From a virus: DNA of 26,950 bases. The notes beneath the pieces were generated by a model. The model made no database searches and was not told where the DNA came from. It was given only the letters and a program-made list of their open reading frames with translations. A program made the position numbers and the translations under genes. This document shows, one piece after another, positions 19,815-26,950 of the stretch (within the stretch, counting starts at the first letter, position 1; every line of letters starts with the position of its first letter). The stretch spans positions 2,492 through 29,441 of the IMG/VR virus record IMGVR_UViG_3300000116_000127; one strand, written 5' to 3'.

Positions 19815-22106
19815 TTATGGGTTCATTTCAGGTCTGCATTGTAATTTTAAACTTGTTTCCCAATCAAATCCTGATATTTTATGAGAAACTTCCAGAATTA
19901 TAAATAGCATTAGTAGTTTTTCTTTTCCACCTTCATTGTATCTGTATTTAGCAGGTAGCCAATCAGTTGATACTACATTTCCAAATCTAAATCCTGCAGT
20001 TCCATCTAATGTAATACTAACGTCAACTGGGTATAAAGTTCTATTAAGCCAAGAACCTTTAACACCTTCCAGTCCTTTGTATGATTCTGGAAAATCTGCT
20101 GGATTAGTTTTTAACCTCCTCATTACATTTCTAAATTCTTGACAGTACATATCATTTATACCATTTTCAGAAATTGCTCGTCCTATTGCTTTTTCCCTTT
20201 GCTCCCATTTTATTTCCTCTTGCTCTTCTCCTTCAACTGGTGCATCTGGAGGTGGAGGATTTTCAGTTGTTCCACAAACTTTAAAATAACGATTTTGCAA
20301 ATTACTGAAAGACTCACCTGAACTTATATTTTCAGATATAGCACTTCTACCTCCTGCATACATTGCTGTTTGAGTAGCACTTGGTAACTTACTTGATATG
20401 GAAATATTCCTCATTATACTACTGTGAACTCTTGGTGTAAATATGTAAGGTTTTATACTATCACATCCTTGAAAATTTTGATCCATTACAGTAACAGTAA
20501 TTGCAGTAAAATCTTTATCTTCTGCATAATCTTCTCTCGATATTAAAGTTAATTCGTGCAATTTGCCAGTTTCATTTGCTATTACATCAAATAATGCTTT
20601 TAAGAAATTACCTATACTTTGTTCTACTGGACTATCAACTGAATTTTCAATCATTTTTGAATACTCTTCTATTATTACATCAGTACTTAGTAAGATTTCT
20701 CCTAAATTGACTAACCTACAACCCTTTGGACCATAAGGTCCATTTTTACTATCATTTGTATATCTTGCTTTGATTGGACCAGATTTACTATACCAATGCT
20801 TACCATAATAATTTGAATGAAATTCTCCTGGTAATAACACTTTAGTAGGATTAGCAGATTTCAAATTTCTTACATATACTCCTGCTGAATAAGGTTTTTC
20901 TGCTGTTGCTAAATATTCTTTATCTTTTCTATTTTCGCAAGTAGTATTTAAAGTTGTATCATTGAAAGGGTTGCGATCTTGTATTTGTGCTTCCAAATCA
21001 GAACTGAATATAACTGTTTTTTTATCACCTACTTTGATTACTGTTCCATCTTCCCCTTTTTTCTCTATCTGAAAACCTCTATTGTTAAAATAACCTAAAA
21101 CTTTAATATTTAACCATTCTATTAAACTATTTAATGTTATAAAATACATTTTATTTGTAGTTTTGTTTGTAACTTTAATTTGAGAAACGTCAGTTACTCT
21201 TGTATTAGATTGATCTGTAAGTAATCCACCTTCAGTCGTATCCACTTCAGAAGTTATCATATCTGCTACATAATAAACCATCTTTTTCTGAGTCTTGTTA
21301 TCGTAAGGTTTTTTGGCTTCAATGTAAGTATTTCCAGGAGGATTTGGTAATTCATTCATATCTCCTTCTAATTGAGTTTTTAAATCAATTTTTGCACTTT
21401 GAAATTCTTCATTTCCATATTTAGGACCTGTTTTACTTCTTACAGTTGAAGGAGCATTTATAGAAAAGAAACCTTCACCTACTGCATCAAAACTGCAATC
21501 ATATCCCAATTGATCATTTACACTCCAAGATGAATTATATATAATACCCCTAAAGATATCACTATCAGCACAATTAGATGAAGGATCATTTTCTGCTGAA
21601 ACATTCCACCCATATTTAATTTTGATTTCTCTACCAGGTCTTAAAAATAATTCTTCATAAGAATCGATTAATCTTGGATCTGGAATAGTAATGCTTACGT
21701 TTGCTTTTTGCATAGATCCCATTTGACCTTGATTAGTTATACTAACATCTTTAACAATAGGAATTTGTGGATAGTATTTTCTACCATATTTTGCACTTTG
21801 ATCTGCTACTTGTGTTTTTACAGCACTTTTGATAGTTGCATCTTTAAAAAAAGATGTGTTTACATCACTTACTTTCTCAGGATTAGAATAGAGTTGACCT
21901 ACACCACCTATATAGTCTTCTACGTGACCAATTCTTGCTATTGGAGTTCCTGCATTTTTTGAAGCATCATCACAAACTGCTTCTATATAGCAATATGCTG
22001 CTTTTTTACTACTCCATATACCTCCCTTTAAAACATTCTTAGCCCTATTGTCTAAAGTCTTTCTAACATAACCATAAACTTCATTATATAAAGGATTCCA
22101 TCCCAT
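19815..22106 (-). CDS. Baseplate hub protein (gp27/gpD-like)
   Basis: The 763-residue protein fits a central hub that joins tail tube and spike. The marker is a hub-like segment near 120-175: KANVSITIPDPRLIDSYEEL followed by FLRPGREIKIKYGW and then FRGIIYNSSWSVN, the pattern of T4 gp27/Mu gp44-type first domains (strand, loop, 'F..PG..I.I..GW'). A long insertion follows. The C terminus (TAGFRFGNVVSTDWLPAKYR and VSHKISGFDWETSLKLQCRP) matches the ending common to hub proteins. It lies after tape measure, repeat protein and LysM genes, the usual order in contractile tails. It is larger than T4 gp27 (about 390), so domain insertions or a lysin-like part may exist. An AGGTTTT site precedes the ATG. 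Confidence 0.72.
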   Translation of the reverse strand: MGWNPLYNEVYGYVRKTLDNRAKNVLKGGIWSSKKAAYCYIEAVCDDASKNAGTPIARIGHVEDYIGGVGQLYSNPEKVSDVNTSFFKDATIKSAVKTQVADQSAKYGRKYYPQIPIVKDVSITNQGQMGSMQKANVSITIPDPRLIDSYEELFLRPGREIKIKYGWNVSAENDPSSNCADSDIFRGIIYNSSWSVNDQLGYDCSFDAVGEGFFSINAPSTVRSKTGPKYGNEEFQSAKIDLKTQLEGDMNELPNPPGNTYIEAKKPYDNKTQKKMVYYVADMITSEVDTTEGGLLTDQSNTRVTDVSQIKVTNKTTNKMYFITLNSLIEWLNIKVLGYFNNRGFQIEKKGEDGTVIKVGDKKTVIFSSDLEAQIQDRNPFNDTTLNTTCENRKDKEYLATAEKPYSAGVYVRNLKSANPTKVLLPGEFHSNYYGKHWYSKSGPIKARYTNDSKNGPYGPKGCRLVNLGEILLSTDVIIEEYSKMIENSVDSPVEQSIGNFLKALFDVIANETGKLHELTLISREDYAEDKDFTAITVTVMDQNFQGCDSIKPYIFTPRVHSSIMRNISISSKLPSATQTAMYAGGRSAISENISSGESFSNLQNRYFKVCGTTENPPPPDAPVEGEEQEEIKWEQREKAIGRAISENGINDMYCQEFRNVMRRLKTNPADFPESYKGLEGVKGSWLNRTLYPVDVSITLDGTAGFRFGNVVSTDWLPAKYRYNEGGKEKLLMLFIILEVSHKISGFDWETSLKLQCRPEMNP

Positions 22107-22111
22107 AAAAC

Positions 22112-22429
22112 CTACCTTTTTTCATTATAATTTGTAAATAAACGTTCAATCTCACTAATATTAGTTGGAATTCTTAATCTAATTCCAGGTTCAACTGTCA
22201 TTGTTCCTTTGCCAATGTTATTTGCTTGTGCTATAACTTTCCAATATGTTACATCACCATAAAACTTATTTGCTAATAAATCTAACCTATCCGTTTTATT
22301 AGATAGAATGTATATGTCATTCTCAGATAGTTCTATCTTTGGATATAATACAGTTGAAAACCTTCTACTTTTAGAATTATTATCTTCAATCTTATTTATT
22401 ACTTTTGAATTATAACTTTTAAAACTCAA
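22112..22429 (-). CDS. LysM baseplate protein (gp53-like)
   Basis: This 105-residue protein carries one LysM domain at about residues 37-92: IYILSNKTDRLDLLANKFYGDVTYWKVIAQANN, then a GIRLRIP end. In T4-like and other contractile phages this small LysM protein (gp53 or its equivalent) sits between tape measure and hub and helps tie the wedge or tube to the hub. The start is a rare TTG at 22429, supported by AGGAG at 22435-22439. The 44-base gap upstream (22430-22473) shows no convincing promoter. The LysM call is firm; the exact baseplate position is by analogy. Confidence 0.8.
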   Translation of the reverse strand: MSFKSYNSKVINKIEDNNSKSRRFSTVLYPKIELSENDIYILSNKTDRLDLLANKFYGDVTYWKVIAQANNIGKGTMTVEPGIRLRIPTNISEIERLFTNYNEKR

Positions 22430-22473
22430 ATTAACTCCTTTTAATTATAAGTATATTAGATGTAAATTATTTT

Positions 22474-25400
22474 TTATTTCTTTTGAGGCTTTCCTGGAGT
22501 TTCAAATACAGAACTATAGCCATAATTGGATGAAGATCCACTTATAGTCATAATTTCATCAAAACCAATTTGTACATCAACTTTTCTTGGTTGTTCTGCA
22601 TCTATATCCCAAGGCATAGACATATCAACAGTAAATCCAACGTTGTTTATTACTACAGTTCTGTTATATATATTACCAACTTGAATTGTAGTTATTGGAG
22701 CATTTAATAATCCATTTGTTGTAACCTCACCAAAAGTTGGCATAGTCAATTTGCTAATATCATTTAATTTTTTTATACACTTTTCTAAATCACCAGAACT
22801 TTCTGCTACTACGTGAAAATCTAATCCACCATTTCTACCTATACCTTCAAATGAAAATATATTATCTGCTCTACCAATAGTTTTACTACTACCCCAACTA
22901 ATGGCTTGAGAAACATTAAATCCTACATTTATTGCTCTAATTCTTATATGACCTATCTTAATAGTAATGAAATCACTTTCACCATCCCAACTCAGCCAAT
23001 TTCCTGAATCGTATGGATCTGACCTATCTCTGTCAGGAAGACCTGCATCAGGAACTATGTTTTTTGTGTGCATATTGTGTGTTCCATAACCATTTATCTT
23101 TTCTGGATTAGTTGAAAATGTCTTTGTATTTTCATTATCTAATAATTCTCTAAAATCTCTAATCTTAGTTATTCCATCTTTTCCCATTTCATTTCTTGCA
23201 GTCTCAATATTTCCATACGATAAAGAATGATATTTGAAAACATCAAAATCTTCTGGTTGCTTATGCTTGAATGGACCATTTGTATCATCTTTTAATCTAT
23301 CATAATATTCAAACGTTGGTTCATTGAATTCTGCCTTTTCACTTACGAAGTTGTCAATATTTACTTTTGCTGTATCTTCATTGTAAGTTAAAGATCCTGA
23401 AATTTTTCCTAATGAAGATATGTAATGTGTAGTGTAAGGTTTAACGTCATTTCTTGCAAATTCTTCACTTCCTGTAGGAAATGTTAAGTCTTCATTCACC
23501 TTTTCACTTGAGAATGTATTTTGACCTGAAGCACCTACAATTTTTTTCTCTTCATCTAAATTATAACTAAGTGAATTAGGTGGTTGAACTTTATTTAATA
23601 GAATAGGTGAAGTCAAATATTGTTTAGTTGGTAAATATTTATTTTCTATTTTATTACCATCGCTATCTTGATTTGTTACTGATGCTCTTCTAATTGGAGT
23701 ACCAAATAATCCAAAAATTGAATTTGGACCACCTATATTAACAGACAATAAAGATATTTCACTTCCCCTTGCAACACCATCACTATTTATCAATTCTTTG
23801 TATAATGAAACTAATCTATTCTCAGTTGTAAGTGCTTGAGCACCTGCTCTTGCAAGTAAACCTGAAGTTTGAGAAGGTCTTATTATTTTATCTGTCTGTT
23901 CATTTCTTCTTTTTATTAATTTTCCATAATCATCACTTAATATTCCAACTGCTCCTCCAACGAGAGCACCTAAACCGTGTCTTTTAGATATACCACTTCC
24001 AATTAAAGTTGAAGTTGGATCATAAGTCCAAGTAGGTCTGAAAGATCCATCACTTTCAACTGCAGGATTAGTCATTTGAATTAATTGTTGTTTGACTATA
24101 AACAGTAATCCTCTTGAAGATATAGCAAATTTACTATTTCTTAGTATCGATCTTCCTAATATACTTAGATATCTTAATGGAGCAAAATTACCTACACTTA
24201 ATTTGTCATTTAATGCTCCACCCCATCTTTGATTTTCATACTTACCTTTCCTTTGAATACCTCTAACTATTAAGGGTTGATCTATATAATCAATTTGATG
24301 TGCAGCACCAGGCAAATTATACTTATTGTAAGCAAGCCCTATTGGAGAATTTGGTGTAATTTTAGTCTTTTTACCTGCTGTTAAGAAAGTTAAAAGAGGT
24401 TCTCTCTGAACTGCACCATCTCCATATTTAATATAAGCAAATGGAGATGCATCAGACTTTAAAATAGATTCTTTATTGTCAAGTAATGTAAGTGAAGGAT
24501 CTCTGTCATATTGTGATGCACCTATAAATGACAATAATCTTGATTGATTTGAATTATTTCCAAAATATTTTAAAAATCCTCTAACTGAAGGTGCTTGTGA
24601 TCCACCACCACCCCAACCAAAAGTGGTAGTATCCACTTGAAGTTCTGTAGTTGTAAAATTAGGTGTAAATCCTTTAGCATTTATATCATTTATAAAATTA
24701 ACTTCAGTAATTCTTCCTAATGGTGATGTTTTTTCAGCCAATACTGATTGACTAAACTCTCTTATAAAGTTTCCTACACTACCTTCGTTTGGACCTAAAA
24801 ACGTTGTTTCAGGTTTTATGAGTGTAGTGCTCATATTTCTAACAAATCCTTCTGCATTATTATTGCTAAAGTAATCAACAGCCCCTTCATTTGGACCTAA
24901 AAACGTTGTATTAGGTTTTATGAGGGTAGTACTCATATTCCTTACAAATCCATCAGAATTATTATCATTGAAAAAGTTTACAGCACCTGGATTTGGACCT
25001 AATTCTGTAGTAGTAGGATCTATTAAAGTTGTAGTCATATTTCTAATAAATCCAGTTGAATTTCTATTACTAAAATAATCAACAGCCCCTTCGTTTGGAC
25101 CTAATTCTGTAGTAGTAGGATCTATTAAAGTTGTAGTCATATTTCTCGTAAATCCTTCAGCACTTCTATTACTGAAATAATCAACAGCACCAGGATTTGG
25201 ACCTAAATTACTCGTAGTAGGATCTATTAAGGTTGTACTCATATTCCTTACAAATCCTCTTGCATTATTATCATTAAAGAAATTTACAGCACCAGGATTT
25301 GGACCTAATTCAGTAGTATCAGGTTTTATGAGTGTAGTACTCATATTTCTAACAAATCCTTCTGCATTATTATTGCTAAAGTAATCAACAGCACCAGGAT

Positions 25401-26046
25401 TTGGACCTAATGTAGTAGTTTCAGGTTTTATAAGGGTAGTGTTCATATTTCTAACAAATCCATTTGCATTATTATTACTGAAATAATCAACAGCCCCTTC
25501 GTTTGGACCTAAATTAGTAGTATTAGGTTGAATTTCAGTTTGTGACATATTTCTCGTAAACCCTTTTGAATTATTATCATTAAAAAAGTTTACAGCACCT
25601 TCATTTGGACCTAAATTTGTAGTATTAGGTTTGAGTTGAGTTTGTGTCATTCTGGATATAAAGCCATTTGCATAAACTTCACCAAAAAAATCAACTTCTT
25701 GAATTCCTTTAACACTATATTCACTTTCTAACTGAGTTACATCTATTTGATTTGCCTTTTCAATTTGAATATTAGCAGGTATTTTTTGTTCTTTTGGTAT
25801 ATATCTGTTATTAGATATTACTTGTGGTATATTATCAACTACATTTGTTTCATTTGGCCTTTTAATTTGAATATTAGTAGGTATTTTTTGTTCTATTGGA
25901 ACATATTTATTAGATGATACTGGTTGAGGTACATTTTGTAAATATTGAGCATCAGTTTTGGGTTTACTTTGTTCAATAAACTCCTTTTTTTTCTCTGATA
26001 TTTGAGAATAATAATCATCAATATTAGTTTTTAAGTTAAATGCCAT
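22474..26046 (-). CDS. Large repeat-containing baseplate/tube-end protein
   Basis: At 1190 residues this is the largest gene here. Residues 39-106 hold two copies of a 34-residue Pro/Ile/Gln-rich unit (KYVPIEQKIPTNIQI). Residues 118-476 hold about ten to eleven copies of another 34-residue unit (TTLIKPETTTLGPN, then GAVDYFSNNNAEGFVRNMS), with LGPN at 145, 179, 213, 247, 281, 315, 349, 383 and 417. The rest is non-repetitive. The C-terminal 250 residues contain ITIKIGHIRIRAINVGF and TVVINNVGFTVDMSMPWDIDAEQPRKVDVQIGF, which resemble tube-initiator or distal-tube beta domains of contractile tails. Its place between tape measure and LysM genes agrees. The repeats may form an elongated rod or a flexible tether. 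No exact family was identified. Confidence 0.65.
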   Translation of the reverse strand: MAFNLKTNIDDYYSQISEKKKEFIEQSKPKTDAQYLQNVPQPVSSNKYVPIEQKIPTNIQIKRPNETNVVDNIPQVISNNRYIPKEQKIPANIQIEKANQIDVTQLESEYSVKGIQEVDFFGEVYANGFISRMTQTQLKPNTTNLGPNEGAVNFFNDNNSKGFTRNMSQTEIQPNTTNLGPNEGAVDYFSNNNANGFVRNMNTTLIKPETTTLGPNPGAVDYFSNNNAEGFVRNMSTTLIKPDTTELGPNPGAVNFFNDNNARGFVRNMSTTLIDPTTSNLGPNPGAVDYFSNRSAEGFTRNMTTTLIDPTTTELGPNEGAVDYFSNRNSTGFIRNMTTTLIDPTTTELGPNPGAVNFFNDNNSDGFVRNMSTTLIKPNTTFLGPNEGAVDYFSNNNAEGFVRNMSTTLIKPETTFLGPNEGSVGNFIREFSQSVLAEKTSPLGRITEVNFINDINAKGFTPNFTTTELQVDTTTFGWGGGGSQAPSVRGFLKYFGNNSNQSRLLSFIGASQYDRDPSLTLLDNKESILKSDASPFAYIKYGDGAVQREPLLTFLTAGKKTKITPNSPIGLAYNKYNLPGAAHQIDYIDQPLIVRGIQRKGKYENQRWGGALNDKLSVGNFAPLRYLSILGRSILRNSKFAISSRGLLFIVKQQLIQMTNPAVESDGSFRPTWTYDPTSTLIGSGISKRHGLGALVGGAVGILSDDYGKLIKRRNEQTDKIIRPSQTSGLLARAGAQALTTENRLVSLYKELINSDGVARGSEISLLSVNIGGPNSIFGLFGTPIRRASVTNQDSDGNKIENKYLPTKQYLTSPILLNKVQPPNSLSYNLDEEKKIVGASGQNTFSSEKVNEDLTFPTGSEEFARNDVKPYTTHYISSLGKISGSLTYNEDTAKVNIDNFVSEKAEFNEPTFEYYDRLKDDTNGPFKHKQPEDFDVFKYHSLSYGNIETARNEMGKDGITKIRDFRELLDNENTKTFSTNPEKINGYGTHNMHTKNIVPDAGLPDRDRSDPYDSGNWLSWDGESDFITIKIGHIRIRAINVGFNVSQAISWGSSKTIGRADNIFSFEGIGRNGGLDFHVVAESSGDLEKCIKKLNDISKLTMPTFGEVTTNGLLNAPITTIQVGNIYNRTVVINNVGFTVDMSMPWDIDAEQPRKVDVQIGFDEIMTISGSSSNYGYSSVFETPGKPQKK
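24619..25695 (-). repeat. 102-base in-frame tandem repeats in the 1190-residue protein
   Basis: About ten to eleven units of 34 codons, the outer ones degenerate. Units share GGACCTAA-type blocks on the plus strand (LGPN codons) and alternate two variants: VNFFNDNN and VDYFSNNN/NR. Some neighbours (near 25020 and 25130) are almost identical in DNA, showing recent duplication or conversion. Confidence 0.9.
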
Positions 26047-26067
26047 TTATTATATATCCAAAAAGTT

Positions 26068-26950
26068 TTATGATATAGTTCTACCATAAGTATTGTCAGT
26101 TCCCATTTTCATCTGTCTATTAAGTGCTGAAGTAGCATCTAATTTTCCTAAAACAGTATCATTCATTTTAAATATGATAGGTTGATTCATAGAATTTAGA
26201 ATTTTATTAAGTGCTTCTAATATTAGAACGTTAGTATCTGTTGCACCTCCAGAAATGTCAGTAACTCTGTCTGTTTCTTCTGCATTTGTGCTTTTTGAAC
26301 TGCTACTTGCTGAACCTTCTTCTGAATTAGAAGTCTCTTTTACTACTTTCAATACTTTAACAGATTCAGCCATATCGTCGAAATCAATGTCACTTAGTTT
26401 ATCAAAAAGACTTTCAATTTTTTCTACATTTATTTCTGACATTGCTTTAAGAGCACCTGCAATTGATAACATACCACTACCTACTTCTGCTATTTTTTTT
26501 CCATCAATTTCAGATGCTTCTTTGAGAACATCTAACCATTGTGAAGAACCACCTCCAAAAAGACTTGCAAACCCATCTGCTGTACCAACAGCAGCCAAAG
26601 CACCTAATGAAATAGCAATACCTCCTAAACCAAGAGCCATTTTCATTAAGTTTTCTCCAGCACCTTCAATACTGATTAATTCTTTGATAGAACCAAAAAT
26701 CTTTTGAACACTATCACCTATTGCATTTATAACTCCTGCTATTGCTTCACCTATTGATGAAATTATTGCAACTATTATTCTTCCACCAACCTCTAATACT
26801 GGAATAAGCATATTGAAAGCAATTGAAAATTCTTGCATCGCTTTACCTAAAACCCACATTGCTCCTGCCATTATCAGCATTGCTGCTGCTCCTGCTATTA
26901 TTGCAACAGTACCTACACCTGAAGTCATTATAGTACCTAATAGCATTACT
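26068..26950 (-). CDS. Tail tape measure protein, C-terminal part (enters from outside the window)
   Basis: The frame is open to the window edge (294 codons visible), so the ATG at 26946 is probably internal. The sequence has several long hydrophobic, Ala/Gly-rich helices (VGTVAIIAGAAAMLIMAGAM, IIVAIISSIGEAIAGVINAI, LGGIAISLGALAAVG) and amphipathic helices, typical of tape measure proteins that fill the tail tube and set its length. A Ser-rich linker (EEGSASSSSKSTNAEE) precedes a short C-terminal domain with MNDTVLGKLDATSALN. The following gene order (repeat protein, LysM, hub) supports this call. A membrane-active role at DNA ejection would be expected from the hydrophobic segments. Confidence 0.7.
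   Translation of the reverse strand, partial: VMLLGTIMTSGVGTVAIIAGAAAMLIMAGAMWVLGKAMQEFSIAFNMLIPVLEVGGRIIVAIISSIGEAIAGVINAIGDSVQKIFGSIKELISIEGAGENLMKMALGLGGIAISLGALAAVGTADGFASLFGGGSSQWLDVLKEASEIDGKKIAEVGSGMLSIAGALKAMSEINVEKIESLFDKLSDIDFDDMAESVKVLKVVKETSNSEEGSASSSSKSTNAEETDRVTDISGGATDTNVLILEALNKILNSMNQPIIFKMNDTVLGKLDATSALNRQMKMGTDNTYGRTIS

Noticed and set aside
24619-25695. Regular 102-base repeats as a CRISPR array
   Set aside because: The repeats are in frame within one long ORF, with no repeat-spacer alternation and no cas genes nearby.
26255-26707. Plus-strand ORF of 150 codons
   Set aside because: It is the complement of the tape measure gene, Ser/Leu/Pro-rich, with no initiation signal and no family features.

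Overview
The window reads as a piece of a large tailed-phage genome, contractile-tailed and T4-like in its replication genes. It is very A+T-rich (roughly three quarters by eye) and tightly packed, and every supported gene is on the minus strand, so transcription runs from high to low coordinates. Genes abut or overlap by a few bases and most have clear GGAG/AGGA ribosome sites. The genetic code appears standard, with TAA, TAG and TGA all used as stops. The host cannot be named from the sequence. Low GC, a class II ribonucleotide reductase and split inteins of the kind known from marine metagenomes suggest a marine low-GC bacterium; the strong Shine-Dalgarno sites argue against Bacteroidetes.

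Layout in transcription order. (1) 26950-19138: tail and baseplate genes: the C-terminal part of a probable tape measure protein, a 1190-residue protein with 34-residue repeats, a LysM (gp53-like) protein, a hub protein and a further putative structural protein. (2) 19104-9871: replication and recombination: a short, divergent family A DNA polymerase, two unknown proteins, gp32-like SSB, UvsX-like recombinase, a 5'-3' exonuclease/RNase H, and the gp41-like helicase. (3) 9781-5773: a class II ribonucleotide reductase (NrdJ). (4) 5701-5090: an HNH endonuclease ending in a terminator. (5) 5031-637: one unknown gene, then a nucleotide and DNA-modification operon: QueD variant, dUTPase/dCTP deaminase-like protein, T-fold-like protein, P-loop kinase, DpdA-like transglycosylase and FolE2. 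(6) 605-1: the start of a secreted beta-rich protein.

The standout is the 12973-5090 stretch. Two essential genes are 'fractured'. The helicase is encoded as an N part ending in a split-intein N half and a C part starting with the matching C half, with a Vsr-like (EDxHD-type) endonuclease gene between them. NrdJ has the same arrangement at its KPSG|T site. It also carries a contiguous 152-residue mini-intein exactly between the radical cysteine and the catalytic glutamate (NPC|CE), and an HNH endonuclease gene follows whose own C terminus copies the last six residues of NrdJ. Functional helicase and reductase therefore depend on protein trans-splicing, plus cis-splicing for NrdJ. All three endonuclease genes have inverted repeats over their ribosome-binding region and an ATTTATA element just upstream. 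This resembles the translational silencing of T4 homing endonucleases.

The genes fit one programme: make dNTPs (NrdJ, dUTPase-like, kinase), replicate and recombine (polymerase, SSB, UvsX, exonuclease, helicase), and probably replace or modify guanines with a 7-deazaguanine (FolE2, QueD, DpdA) to escape restriction. QueE and QueC are not in the window. No tRNA, rRNA, CRISPR array or transposon was seen, and no gene-free stretch exceeds about 110 bases.
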